In this document: positions 1 through 9,570 of the stretch, piece by piece
Position numbering within the stretch: the first letter of the stretch is position 1
Layout: every line of letters begins with the position of its first letter
Origin: Demequina sp.
GTDB lineage: Bacteria; Actinomycetota; Actinomycetes; Actinomycetales; Demequinaceae
DNA length: 64,000 nt
Direction: 5' to 3'
NCBI GenBank assembly: GCA_024707205.1
Contig: JANQAD010000001.1
Location: forward strand, 1,825,979-1,889,978
Notes under the pieces: model-generated
Told to the model about the DNA's origin: nothing
Databases searched by the model: none
Seen by the model: only the letters and a program-made list of their open reading frames with translations
Translations under genes and position numbers: made by a program

Positions 1-893
1 ATGCGCCACACGTTCCACTCGTCGAACGAGATCGCGATGCGCTTGTCGCTTCCCCGTGCGGCCGCGACCTCGTCGGCGATGCCCACCACCGTGGTGATGA
101 AGCGGTCCATGTCGTCGGAGGATCGCAGGAAGGCGCTCAGGTCCTGGTTGGAGGGGTCGTAGTACGCGTGCGCCGAGATGAAGTCCACCTCGTCGAAGCA
201 GTGCTCGAGGACCACCCGCTCCCACTCGCCAAAGGTCGCCATGGAGGTTCCCGAGGATCCGCACGCCACCAGCTCGAGCGTGGGGTCGAACTTGCGCATC
301 ACCCGCGCCATGTCCAGCGCGGCGCGGCCGTACTGCTCGGGCGTCATCTGGCCCACCTGCCAGGGCCCGTCCATCTCGTTGCCCAGGCACCACATGCGCA
401 CGCCGTACGGCGCGTCGGCACCGTTGGCCCGCCGCGCGTCGCTCAGCGCGGTGGCGCCAGGGTGGTTGCAGTACTCGAGCAGGTCCAGGGCCTCGGGTGT
501 CCCGCGCGTCCCGATGTTGACCGCCATCATCGGCGCCACGCCCGCGGCCGCGCACCACGCCATGAACTCATCGGTGCCGAACTCGTTCGTCTCGGTGGAA
601 TGCCACGCGAGATCCAGCCGCGTGGGCCGCTCCTCTAGCGGCCCCACGCCGTCCTCCCAGCGATACGAGGAGACGAAGTTGCCCCCGGGATAGCGGATGG
701 TCGTCACCCCAAGCTCGCGCACCAGCTCGAGGACATCCGCGCGGAAGCCCAAGGCGTCCGCCGTGGGGTGTCCCGGCTCGTAGATGCCCGAATACACGCA
801 CCGCCCCAAGTGCTCCACGAAGGAGCCGAACAGGCGGCGGTCCACGGAGCCAGCCACAGCGTCGGGCCGTATGGTGAGGTGCGTCATTGCCAT
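1..893 (-). CDS. abfA: Alpha-N-arabinofuranosidase, GH51 (partial, runs off the left edge)
   Basis: About 297 N-terminal residues are visible; the 3' end lies outside the window. The enzyme removes arabinofuranosyl side chains from arabinoxylan and arabino-oligosaccharides. Seen in the translation: the N-terminal GSFVEHLG stretch typical of GH51, the GNEMDGPWQ motif with the presumed acid/base Glu, and FDEWNVW, which carries the presumed nucleophile Glu. Two in-frame ATGs (893 and 887) are possible; 893 is used. It diverges from the deacetylase at 919, and with the xylanase, GH3 enzyme and ABC importer forms a hemicellulose locus. An exact copy of the 16-base dispersed repeat lies in codons 9-14. 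Family confidence is high. Confidence 0.85.
   Translation of the reverse strand, partial: MAMTHLTIRPDAVAGSVDRRLFGSFVEHLGRCVYSGIYEPGHPTADALGFRADVLELVRELGVTTIRYPGGNFVSSYRWEDGVGPLEERPTRLDLAWHSTETNEFGTDEFMAWCAAAGVAPMMAVNIGTRGTPEALDLLEYCNHPGATALSDARRANGADAPYGVRMWCLGNEMDGPWQVGQMTPEQYGRAALDMARVMRKFDPTLELVACGSSGTSMATFGEWERVVLEHCFDEVDFISAHAYYDPSNQDLSAFLRSSDDMDRFITTVVGIADEVAAARGSDKRIAISFDEWNVWR
853..868 (+). repeat. Dispersed 16-bp repeat, exact copy 1
   Basis: GCCACAGCGTCGGGCC read on the plus strand. This copy lies inside the 5' end of the GH51 gene, about 25 nt from its start codon. See the finding on the dispersed word. Confidence 0.8.
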
Positions 894-918
894 AGTTTCA
901 GCCTGCCAGACTGGACCC

Positions 919-1553
919 ATGGCATGGGAACTGACACCGACGCCCGTTGGGGCCGCCCAGGGCGAGGGCCTCGTGGCCGCGCTCACGTTTGACGACGGGC
1001 CAAACGGCGCGGACACCGCGGAGTTGCTCGACTTCCTGAGCGACCGCGGCATCCGCGCGGTCTTCGCGGTGGTCGGCTCGCAGATCCAGGCGCGCGGTGT
1101 CGATGGGCACAGCGGCGCCGAACTGCTCCGCCGCATCGTCGACGAGGGCCACGTGCTGTGCAACCACTCCACGGGATTCGCGGACATGGGCGAGTACTCC
1201 GCCGAGGAGGTGCGTGCGGACCTGGCGCGCAACCTCGAGATCATCCGCTCTGTTGTGCCCGACGTTGTGGTCCCCTTCTGGCGCGCGCCCAACGGTTCGT
1301 GGGGGTTACGTGCGAGGTGGCGGTCGAGTTGGGCATGCAGCCGCTCGACGTGATCAACCACATCGGCGACTGGGCCGAGCAGGACGCGGATGTGCTCGAG
1401 GCGAGGCTGTGGGAGCGCCTGACGCGCGGTCAGCTGCTGTTGATGCACGACGGCGGGGGAGACCGGTCCGGGACCGTCGCGGCGGTCAAGCGCTTCGTCG
1501 ACGATGCCGTGAGCGACGGCTGGGAGTTCACGCTGCCGGTGGGGTGCGAGTAG
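919..1553 (+). CDS. Polysaccharide deacetylase (NodB domain), frameshifted
   Basis: Small carbohydrate esterase of about 211 residues after correction. The start ATG at 919 is followed by LTFDDGPNGA, the NodB metal-binding DD motif; RAPNGSW corresponds to the RxPYG motif and LMHDGG to the LxHD motif. The second metal-binding motif is unusual: GHVLCNHSTGF keeps the first His of HxxxH but not the second. The frame breaks at the G run 1301-1305: five Gs are present and six restore VTCEVAVELG and the rest of the domain. It probably removes acetyl groups from xylan, or acts on the cell wall; the neighbouring xylan genes favour the former, but the divergent orientation leaves this open. Confidence 0.75.
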
Positions 1554-1561
1554 CCGAGCGG

Positions 1562-2773
1562 CTAGCCGAGCCGCGCTTCGCGGCGTCCTGACTGACCCGC
1601 GGCCACGTGCACCGTGGCGCTCAGCCCGTGTGCCTCAACCACGTAGTCCCCGCCCCAACCGCTCACGGTGACCACGCCGTCGGGCCCAGGGGTGAGTTCA
1701 GTGAGCGGCAGCCACCACTCGCCGTGAACGAGCCCCTGCAGGGCGTCGTAGGCGGGCTTGCGTGAACCGTCGGCGCGGAGCAGGCCAGCGGGCGCCCCGA
1801 GCCAGGTGTCGCGGTCGCACAGTCCCCAGTAGGTGACGGACTCGACGAGCGGGTGCTCCACCGCCTGTCGGTACATACGGGTCGTTTCCGAGGCCTGGCG
1901 CTCCTCGCCCTCGGGAGTGCTCGGCCAGTGTTCCACCTGGTAATCGTTCAAGTCCACGATCTCCGGCGGCATGAGTTCCCCGGAGACGAGCGTGACCTCG
2001 GTGAACTGCAGGGGCAGCCCAAAGGCGCCGAACCGCTCGAGGATCCGGCCCAGATCGTCCTCGCCGCGGAAGCCCTGATGCATGTGGGTCTGGAGCCCGA
2101 TCGCGTCGATCTGGATCCTCGCCGAGAGGCACTCCTCGATGAGGTTCGCGTACTCCTCGGTGAGGAGGAAGTCGTTGATCACGAGGCGCGCGGCGGGGTT
2201 GGCCTCGCGAGCGGTCTCGAAAGCGAGCCGCACCATCTCGACGCGCCCAAGCTCGGCCGCGAGGGGAGTGATCGCGTTGTCCTCGGCCGTGAAGCGCGGC
2301 ATGATGACGGCCTCGTTGATCGCGTCCCAGTGGTCGATGACCCCGGCGAACGCGGAGACCTCGCGGGTGATGCGCGCGCGAAGCGTGGCCTCCACCTCTG
2401 AAAGAGGGCGCCCAAGCAGCCACTGGGGCGCCATCGTGTGCCACGCGAGCGGGTGGCCCTTGAGGCGCACCCCGCGGTCCGCGAACCACTGGGCCGCGGC
2501 GAGCAGCCGCTCGGTTTCCGGTGAGCCCTCGCGCGGCTCGAAGTCCCGCCAGTAGAACCCGAGCGTCGCCTGGTTGAACAGGCCGATCCAGGGATCTACC
2601 AGGCCAGACGTTGAAGCGGCACCGCTGGCGACATCCATGAGCTCGAACCCGATGTTCCCGAACCCAAAGTCATGGCTCACCTGCCGTAATGACACCGGTG
2701 TACCGAGAGGAGTCCCGTCCGGGAGCAGCACCCTCACATCGACGGTGCCGGTGCGATGGGCGAGAGACGTCAC
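1562..2773 (-). CDS. Endo-1,4-beta-xylanase, GH10
   Basis: Cleaves internal beta-1,4 xylosidic bonds. The 403-residue translation carries the GH10 hallmarks: WDAINEAV with the acid/base Glu near residue 160, and QFTEVTL with the nucleophile Glu near residue 265. No signal peptide is seen, so it probably acts on imported xylo-oligosaccharides inside the cell rather than on polymer. GTG at 2773 is chosen: it lies 10 nt after the stop of the upstream GH3 gene, and the longer open frame runs antisense-like through that gene. A short C-terminal beta-rich extension follows the barrel. It is the last gene of a probable operon running from the binding protein at 8400. Confidence 0.85.
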   Translation of the reverse strand: MTSLAHRTGTVDVRVLLPDGTPLGTPVSLRQVSHDFGFGNIGFELMDVASGAASTSGLVDPWIGLFNQATLGFYWRDFEPREGSPETERLLAAAQWFADRGVRLKGHPLAWHTMAPQWLLGRPLSEVEATLRARITREVSAFAGVIDHWDAINEAVIMPRFTAEDNAITPLAAELGRVEMVRLAFETAREANPAARLVINDFLLTEEYANLIEECLSARIQIDAIGLQTHMHQGFRGEDDLGRILERFGAFGLPLQFTEVTLVSGELMPPEIVDLNDYQVEHWPSTPEGEERQASETTRMYRQAVEHPLVESVTYWGLCDRDTWLGAPAGLLRADGSRKPAYDALQGLVHGEWWLPLTELTPGPDGVVTVSGWGGDYVVEAHGLSATVHVAAGQSGRREARLG

Positions 2774-2783
2774 GACAGGGCGC

Positions 2784-5059
2784 TCAGGACACAGTGCTGC
2801 GCGTGAGCCGCGGCGAGTCCTCCCGCACAGCGAGCGTCTCGCCCACGACCGCGAACTGAGACTGCGATACCCGCGACTCGGCGTCTCCCACCCACACCTC
2901 GAAGTCTCCGGGTTCCACGACCCGCACCAGGTCGCGGTTGGAGAACGCGAGCCTCGCGGTCGGCACCTCGAACGTGACGGTCGCGGAGCTGCCGGCGTCA
3001 AGCGCGATGCGCTGGAAGCCAACAAGCTGCGCTACGGGCCGTGAGACGGACCCGAGCACGTCGCGCACGTACAGCTGCACCACATCCTCGCCCGCCAGGG
3101 GGCCCGCATTGGTGACCGTGACGCTCGCGGTGACCACGCCGTCGGGCCGCACCAGCTCAGAGACGGAAAGGTCGCCGTAGTCGAAGATGGTGTACGACAG
3201 GCCAAAGCCGAACGGGCGCACGGGCGCGGTGCCCACGGAGGTCACGTCGCCGTCGCCGCCGAGCGCGGAGTGCAGGTAGGTGTACGGCTGGGCGCCCGTT
3301 GAGCGCGGCATCGTCACGGGCAGGTGGCCCGACGGGTTCACTCGCCCGGTCAGGACGCCCGCCACCGCGGTGCCTCCCTCCTCGCCGGGGAAGAAGGTCT
3401 GGATCACGGCCGCGCAGCGGTCCATGGCCCACCCGATCGCGTAGGGGCGGCCGGTGAGGAGCACGAGGACCACGGGCGTGCCGGTTTCGAGAACGGCCTC
3501 GACCAGCTCGCGCTGGACGCCGGGCAGTTCGAGCGACTCGACGTCGCAGCCCTCGCCAACGGTGCCGCGGCCGAAGAGGCCCGCGTGGTCGCCGGCCACC
3601 ACCACCGCGACATCAGCGGCGGAAGCGGCCTCGACAGCGTCGGCGAACCCGCTGCGATCGTCGGAGGCGACGTCGCTGCCCTTGACGTAGGTCACGTCGT
3701 GGTCGCCGAGGCCCTCGCGAACGGTGGGCGACTCGAAGCCGGCAGGGAAGCCGGGACGGTGTGCGAGGACGTGGTTGACGAACGAGTAGCAACCGAACAG
3801 CGCCGCCGAGCGGTCCGCGTTGGGGCCGATGAGGGCAACCTTCGCCGTGGGTGCGAGCGGGAGCGTGCCGTCGTTCCTGAGGAGGATGACGGAGCGCTCC
3901 GCGAGGGCGCGTGCGGCGTCCCGGTGGGCGGGGGAGTCGAGGTCCACGCCAGTGGGGGCGCCTCGTCGAAGGTGGAGTCGAGGAGCCCGAGCGATTCCTT
4001 CTGCCGCAGCACGCGCTCCACGGCGCGGTCCACGATCTCCATGGAGACACGGCCCTCGTCGATGGCGCGCCGCAACGGCTCGAGGTACGCATTGCCGCTT
4101 GGGAGCTCGACGTCCACGCCGGCTGCGAGGGCCTGGCCGGCGGCATCCGCGAGGTCGTCGGCCAGGCCATGCAGCACCTCGAGGAAGGCGACGCCGAAGT
4201 AGTCGGCGACCACCACTCCATCGAAGCCCCACTGCCCACGTAGGAGGTCCGTGAGCAGCGAGGGGTCAGCGTGTGTGGGGACGCCGTCAAGCTGCGTGTA
4301 CGCAGGCATGATGGCACGCACGCCGCCGTCCTTCACCGCCATCTCGAAGGGGATGAGCAGCTCGTCCGCGACCTCGCGCGGGCCCGCGTGAACGGGCCCG
4401 AAGTTGCGACCGGCGGCGGACGCCGAGTAGCCGACGAAGTGCTTGAGCGTCGCGTGCACACCGGCCCCTTGCAGGCCCTGCACAAACGCCGTCCCAACAC
4501 TGCCGACGAGGTAGGGATCCTCCGCGATGCACTCCTCGACGCGCCCCCAGCGCGGGTCGCGAATCACGTCGAGCACGGGAGCGAGCCCCTGGTGAATGCC
4601 GAGGGCGCTCATCGACTCGCCGATGAGTCCCGCCATGCGCTCGACGAGATCTGGCGCGAACGTCGCACCCCACGCGGGCGGCGACGGGAACGTCGCGGCC
4701 TTCCACGCCGCGAGTCCCGTGAGGCACTCCTCGTGCACGATCGCCGGGATGCCGTGTCGCGTGTTGCGCACGAGTTCCCGCTGCACGTCCCACAGCCAGG
4801 CCGCGCGCTCGTCGGGCTCCACGGGGTTGGTGCCGTAGACCCTGGTGAGGTGGCCGAGGCCCCCGGCAAGGGCGTCGGCCAGGCCGTGCGTCGATACCTG
4901 CTGGCCCTGGAGGGGCGCGACGACGTCGCCGGCCTCGTCCTGCCACAGCCCGACGAGCTGGGCGAGCTTCTCCTCGACGGTCATGTCGGCAATGAGCGCG
5001 CTAACACGGCCCGACGCTGTGGCCTGGGGCGCTCCCGCGCCCTGGTGAACGGTGGTCAC
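2784..5059 (-). CDS. Beta-glucosidase/beta-xylosidase, GH3, frameshifted
   Basis: About 758 residues after repair. N-terminal TIM barrel (residues about 20-330) with the GFDGVVVADYFG motif containing the catalytic Asp, then the alpha/beta sandwich starting near SVILLRNDGTLPL, then a C-terminal fibronectin-III-like domain (EDVVQLYVRDVLGSVSRP), the three-domain plan of BglX-type enzymes. It would release xylose or glucose from the non-reducing end of imported oligosaccharides. The frame breaks at the run 3954-3958: five Gs on the plus strand, six needed. It sits 3 nt after the permease gene stop, so it is co-transcribed with the importer. An exact dispersed repeat copy lies in codons 13-17. Xylosidase versus glucosidase cannot be told from sequence alone; the context favours xylosidase. 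Confidence 0.85.
5008..5023 (-). repeat. Dispersed 16-bp repeat, exact copy 2
   Basis: GCCACAGCGTCGGGCC on the minus strand, inside the first 20 codons of the GH3 gene, where it encodes ATASGR. Confidence 0.8.
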
Positions 5060-5062
5060 GGC

Positions 5063-5967
5063 TCAGCCCTTGACCGCGCCCGTGAGGCCGTCGACGATGC
5101 GACGCTCGAGGAGGAGGAAGAAGATCAGCGCGGGGATCATCGACAGCGACGTGTACGCCATGATCAGCGTGGTCGACGACGCGTGGGCGCCCTGGAACGC
5201 CGTGACGCCTAGCGGGAGGGTCATGCCCTCTTGCGGTCCGGTGAGCAGCAGCAGCGGCAGCAGGTAGGCATTCCACGAGCCGATGAACGCGAGCACGCCA
5301 ACCGTCACCATGCCGGGACCGGCCAGTGGCAGCACGATGCGCCAGAAGAACCCAACCCGGGTGACGCCGTCAACGAACGCCGCCTCCTCGAGCTCGTTCG
5401 GGATCGCCTTGAGGAACGGCCGCATGATGATCACCGTGATGGGCAGGGCGAACGCTATCTGCGGGACTATCAGGCCCCACAGGCTTCCCGTGAGGCCGAG
5501 CCCTCTGATCATGAAGTACAGCGGCAGCACGGCAACCGTGAGGGGGAACATCAGGCCGGTGACGAAGATCAGGTAGATGAACTCCCGACCAGCGAAGCGG
5601 TAGCGGGCGAGCGGGTAGGCGGCCATCGTGCCGAACAGCACCACGCCGACGGTGGTGCCGAGCGCCACGACGAGCGAGTTGAGCGCCTGCCGCCAGAACG
5701 TGCCTTCCTTGAGGATGTCGATGTAGTTGGACCACATCCACGGGTCAGGAAGCCCGGTGGGGTTCGTCGCCAGGTTCTGCTGCGAACGGAAGCCGCCGAT
5801 GATGAGGTAGAGGATCGGGCCGAGCGTCAGGGCGATGCCGACGAGGCCGATGAAGACCGCGCCGAGCGCGGCGCCATCAAAGCGGCCACCCCGCCGCGGT
5901 GAGCCTGCGCGCGGAGGCGCCTCTGCCGTCGGGCTGGTGGGGGAGCTTCGTTGAGCGTTGCAGTCAT
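5063..5967 (-). CDS. Sugar ABC transporter permease, MalG-like (CUT1), frameshifted
   Basis: Inner-membrane permease with six predicted hydrophobic segments, about 301 residues after repair. The cytoplasmic coupling loop EAAFVDGV...G...LP typical of binding-protein-dependent permeases is present near residue 190. The start at 5967 gives an N-terminus MTATLNEAPP followed by a Pro/Ala/Arg-rich tail and the first membrane segment; reaching the main frame requires adding one base to the C run at 5939-5943 (five present, six needed). It overlaps closely with the partner permease (2 nt gap). It is the second permease of a heterodimeric oligosaccharide importer. Confidence 0.85.
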
Positions 5968-5969
5968 GG

Positions 5970-7016
5970 CTACCTCGCCGTCTCAGAGTTGTCGTTGTCG
6001 CGGCGCAGGATGGTCAGCATGTAGAAGACGGCCACGACGAGGGAGATGATGAACATGATCACGGCGACCGCGGAGCCAAAGCCCACGTCGTGTCGGAAGT
6101 AGCCGAACTGCATCATGAAGGTCGCGATCGTGGAGTACTGACCCTGTGTTCCTCCGCGGTTGAGCACCCAGACCATGTCGAACAGCTGGATGGATCCGAT
6201 GAGGGACAGGAAGACCCAGATGCGGATGGTGGGGCCGATGAGCGGGATGTTGATGCGGCGCTGCACCTGCCACCAGCTGGCGCCGTCGATGCTCGCCGCC
6301 TCCTGGAGCTCTTGCGGCACGCCGGACAGGCCCGCGAGGAACAGGATGATCGCGAGTCCCAAGTACTTCCACGTGACGATGAAGAACACGGTCCATATGC
6401 CCCATGTATGGGACTCGAACCAGCCGCCTTCCGGCGCATGCAGCCCGATCGCCTCCATGAACTGGGTGGCGATGCCGTTGGGGTCGAAGATGATGAACCA
6501 CATGACGCCGGCGATGACCTCGCTGATGACGTATGGGGCGAAGATGATGACGCGCACGACACTGCGGCCTGGGAACCTGCGATTCAGGACCAGGGCGATC
6601 ATGAGCGCGAGGGGAAGCTGGATCGCCATCGAGGCGACGATGATGAGCAGGTTGTGGCTCATCGCCGACCAGAAGGGCTCGGTGTAGGCGGTCTTGAACG
6701 CCTCCCGCGTGGCCGGGTCGTTGCCGCCCCAGAGCGCGCGGGCGTAGTTCTCGAAGCCAATGAACTCGGCGTCGGAGAACTTCTTGATGCCGTTCCACTT
6801 GTAGAGGCTGTACCGCGCTGCGGACGCCACGGGGAACACGACGAACAGTGCGAAGAGAATCAGGGCCGGGCCGGTGAAGAGGCCGATTTCCTGCCACTTG
6901 CGGCGCTGGTCGCGGCGGCGAAGTGCCACCATGTCCGGGCTGGCGGTACGGGGCCCCGCCGACGACTTCTCGCCGACGGGGCCCTTTCCCTTGCCCGAGG
7001 TCTCCATCGTTGTCAC
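5970..7016 (-). CDS. Sugar ABC transporter permease, MalF-like (CUT1)
   Basis: 348-residue permease with six hydrophobic segments after a basic N-terminal tail; the EAA loop appears as EAASIDGASWW...IPLIGP. It pairs with the MalG-like permease downstream. The GTG start at 7016 follows the binding-protein gene by 40 nt; an ATG at 7007 is a possible alternative. No ATP-binding subunit is encoded nearby; actinobacterial CUT1 importers often share a single MsiK-type ATPase encoded elsewhere, and that is inferred here. Confidence 0.88.
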   Translation of the reverse strand: MTTMETSGKGKGPVGEKSSAGPRTASPDMVALRRRDQRRKWQEIGLFTGPALILFALFVVFPVASAARYSLYKWNGIKKFSDAEFIGFENYARALWGGNDPATREAFKTAYTEPFWSAMSHNLLIIVASMAIQLPLALMIALVLNRRFPGRSVVRVIIFAPYVISEVIAGVMWFIIFDPNGIATQFMEAIGLHAPEGGWFESHTWGIWTVFFIVTWKYLGLAIILFLAGLSGVPQELQEAASIDGASWWQVQRRINIPLIGPTIRIWVFLSLIGSIQLFDMVWVLNRGGTQGQYSTIATFMMQFGYFRHDVGFGSAVAVIMFIISLVVAVFYMLTILRRDNDNSETAR

Positions 7017-7056
7017 GTGGAGCGCCTCGCTTTCTTGTACTAGGTGCTTGCTCTGG

Positions 7057-8400
7057 TTACTCGGTTGCTGCGGCTGCGGTCATGTTGTCGACCACGCCCT
7101 GCGGGGTACCGGTGCCACCGAAGATGGCCACGATGCCGTCGTTGAGCGCGCCACCGACGTTCGGACCGAGGTCCGTGTCAAGCCAGAGCTGGACGTAAGC
7201 GGCATTGGAAGCGGCCGCCGCGATCTTCTGGTTGATGGGATCCGCGACCGCGCTGGAAGCGTTCGGGTTGGTGGGCAGGCCACCAACGGCCTCTGCGAAG
7301 CCCTTCTGGACGTCGTCGCTCACAATGTACGCGAGGAAGTCCGCGCACTGCGGCGGGGCGTCCACGTAGCAGGAGAATCCGTCACCGCCACCGAGAGCGG
7401 CCGTGGGGTCACCCTGGCCACCGCCGACTGCCGGAACCGGGAACCAGCCGAGGTCGTCGAGCAGCGCCTGGTTGGCGGCATCGCTGCCGTCAGTGAAGCC
7501 CTGGTAGACGAAGAAGTTCCACTGGCCCATGAGCTCCATGGCCGCGTTGCCGTTGGCCACCATGCCAGCGGAGGACGTGGCGCCGGTCTGCGCGACCGTC
7601 GACATGAAGTCCTTCTGGAACGGCTTGGTGTCAAGGAACGACTGCAGGTTGTCGCCGGCCTGCAGGAAGCAGGGGTCGGTGAAGTCGAACGAGCCGAGGT
7701 TCTTGATGACGTCCTGCGAGCAGGCCTGGAGGGCGAAGTTGTACCACCAGTGCGCGGCGGGCCACTTGTCAGCGGCGCCGACGGCGATGGGGGTGATGTT
7801 CGCGTCCTTCAGCTTCTGCACGTCCGCGTTGAGCTCGTCGAACGTGGTGGGCTCGGAGGTGATGCCGGCCTTCTCGAAGAGCGACTTGCGGTACCAGATG
7901 CCCTCAACGGCGAACTGGAAGGGAAGACCGTAGGTCTTGCCATCCGCCTGCCACGGGCCAACGGCACCACCGAGGGTGTCGATGGTGTCCTTCAGCGTGT
8001 CGCTCAGGTCCATGAGGTAGCCGGCCTCGGCCTGTGCGGCCATCTCGCCGCCACCCCACTGCTGGAAGATGTCGGGCGCGTCGCCAGACTGCAGCGCGGT
8101 GGGGATACGCGTGCGCTGCAGGTCCTCGTTCTGGATCTGCTCGATCTCGATGGTGACGTTGGGGTGCAGGGCGTGGTAGTCGGCCGCGACCTTGTCCCAG
8201 TAGTCGCCGAGCGAGTTCTCGCCGGAGTCACCCGCAACACCGTTGTGCCACCAGGTGAGGGTGACGGGCTCATCGTTGGCTGCGGTGTTGGTGGGAGCCG
8301 CAGAGTTGGTTGGGTCTCCGCCGCCGCTGCATGCGGCGAGCACCAGCGCAGATGAGGCAGCGATAGCCGCGAGTGCGGCCATTCGTCGCATGTGTGCCAT
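7057..8400 (-). CDS. Sugar ABC transporter substrate-binding lipoprotein (CUT1)
   Basis: 447-residue extracellular binding protein anchored as a lipoprotein: the signal peptide ends in the lipobox LAAC with the lipidated Cys at residue 24, then a Ser/Thr/Asn-rich linker. The mature part has the SBP_bac_1 look (LTWWHNG near the N-terminus, QWGGGEM, FQFAVEGIWYRKSLFEKAG). Start ATG 8400 is supported by AAAGGA eight nt upstream; the longer upstream frame has no Shine-Dalgarno and would bury the signal peptide. It is the first gene of the importer and hydrolase operon, probably controlled by the LacI-type repressor encoded divergently. Likely ligand: xylo-oligosaccharides, from context. Confidence 0.9.
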   Translation of the reverse strand: MAHMRRMAALAAIAASSALVLAACSGGGDPTNSAAPTNTAANDEPVTLTWWHNGVAGDSGENSLGDYWDKVAADYHALHPNVTIEIEQIQNEDLQRTRIPTALQSGDAPDIFQQWGGGEMAAQAEAGYLMDLSDTLKDTIDTLGGAVGPWQADGKTYGLPFQFAVEGIWYRKSLFEKAGITSEPTTFDELNADVQKLKDANITPIAVGAADKWPAAHWWYNFALQACSQDVIKNLGSFDFTDPCFLQAGDNLQSFLDTKPFQKDFMSTVAQTGATSSAGMVANGNAAMELMGQWNFFVYQGFTDGSDAANQALLDDLGWFPVPAVGGGQGDPTAALGGGDGFSCYVDAPPQCADFLAYIVSDDVQKGFAEAVGGLPTNPNASSAVADPINQKIAAAASNAAYVQLWLDTDLGPNVGGALNDGIVAIFGGTGTPQGVVDNMTAAAATE

Positions 8401-8482
8401 GAATTTGTCCTTTCGGATCGTCGTTGATCTATGCCGAACAGGGGAAGTCTGGCACCGCCAGGCCGTTAACGTCAAACGATAT

Positions 8483-8496
8483 CGATAACGTTTTCG
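8483..8496. promoter_or_regulatory. LacI-type operator in the divergent promoter
   Basis: CGATAACGTTTTCG is a near-perfect 14-bp palindrome centred on AACGTT, the usual LacI-family operator core. It lies between the binding-protein gene (start 8400, minus) and the repressor gene (start 8528, plus), 19 bp before the repressor's -10 box, so it could control both. Confidence 0.7.
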
Positions 8497-8527
8497 CAAC
8501 AGTCGAAAACCCGCTACTATTGCGACC

Positions 8528-9523
8528 ATGAACCCAGCGGCGCGCGTCAAGCTCTCCGACGTCGCCGCTCGTGCGGGCGTCTCCGTTGCCACGGTTTCCA
8601 AGGTCGTCAACGGCCGGTACGGAGTGTCCAAGGACACGATCGACCTGGTACAGGGCGTGATCGACGAGCTCGGCTACGTGGGCAACCTCTCCGCCGCGTC
8701 CCTTCGCTCCTCGAGCACGAACGTGCTTGGCATTCTCGTCGCGGACTTTGAGCCCTACTCCGCGGAGATCATCAAGGGAGCCGCGACCGTCACCCGGGGC
8801 ACCGCGTGGGAGCTCTTGGCACACGCCGGCGGCGAGACGCACGGTTGGGAGCGCCGCTCGATCGCCCGCCTGGGCGGGACCCTCATCGAGGGGGCCGTGG
8901 TGGTGACGCCCACCACCTCGAACTTCAACCTCATCGTTCCTGCCGTCGCCATCGACCCGCACTATGGCCCCAATCAGATGCCGACCGTGGACGCCGACTC
9001 CTATGCGGGCGCGCTCGCGGCGGTGGAGCACCTCATTGGTCTGGGCCACACCCGCATCGCCTTCATCGGCGGTCGCAGCGAGCTCGATTCGTCGCTGCTG
9101 CGCGAGAACGGGTTCCGCGACGCGATGGCCGCGGCGGGACTCGAGATTCCCGAAGGGTACGTTCGCGAGTCGCGCTACGACCCCGACGTCGCCGAGGCCA
9201 TCGCCCTCGAGATGCTCGCGCTCCCGGAGCGCCCGACCGCGATCTTCGCCGCGAACGACGTGACCGCGATCCGGGCCCTCGGCGCGGCTCGCATGCTCGG
9301 CATGCGCGTGCCGCACGACGTCTCCGTCGTCGGCTTCGATGACATCCCCCAGGCTTCCCTCGTGAGCCCAACGCTCACCACGGTTCGCCAGCCGCTGGGC
9401 GCCATGGGCGAGGCCGCGATGCACATGCTGCTCGACATCCTGGCCGGCAAGGACCGCGAGACCCACGTGCGGATGCCCACCGAGCTCGTCGTGCGCGAGT
9501 CCACGGCCCCTCCTGCCGCCTGA
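8528..9523 (+). CDS. LacI-family transcriptional repressor of the hemicellulose locus
   Basis: 331 residues. N-terminal helix-turn-helix (VKLSDVAARAGVSVATVSKVVNG) with the expected hinge helix, then a periplasmic-binding-protein-like sensor domain ending in the typical VVGFDDIP and TTVRQPLGAMGEAA stretches. Start ATG 8528 follows TACTAT (8515-8520) by 7 nt, so the transcript is probably leaderless. It most likely binds the palindrome at 8483-8496 and is released by a xylo-oligosaccharide or xylose; the ligand is inferred from neighbours. Confidence 0.9.
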   Translation: MNPAARVKLSDVAARAGVSVATVSKVVNGRYGVSKDTIDLVQGVIDELGYVGNLSAASLRSSSTNVLGILVADFEPYSAEIIKGAATVTRGTAWELLAHAGGETHGWERRSIARLGGTLIEGAVVVTPTTSNFNLIVPAVAIDPHYGPNQMPTVDADSYAGALAAVEHLIGLGHTRIAFIGGRSELDSSLLRENGFRDAMAAAGLEIPEGYVRESRYDPDVAEAIALEMLALPERPTAIFAANDVTAIRALGAARMLGMRVPHDVSVVGFDDIPQASLVSPTLTTVRQPLGAMGEAAMHMLLDILAGKDRETHVRMPTELVVRESTAPPAA

Positions 9524-9570
9524 CGCCTAACCCGCCTCAAGCGTCGGGTGGCCTGCTACTGTCTGTGGGC

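Noticed and set aside
4271-5212. Plus-strand 313-codon frame opposite the GH3 gene
   Set aside because: Arg/His/Asp-rich antisense product without homology; the GH3 domain on the minus strand is unambiguous.
5958-7043. Long plus-strand frame opposite the MalF-like permease
   Set aside because: Composition (His/Asp/Glu-rich) is typical of antisense translation of membrane-protein codons; no start signals.
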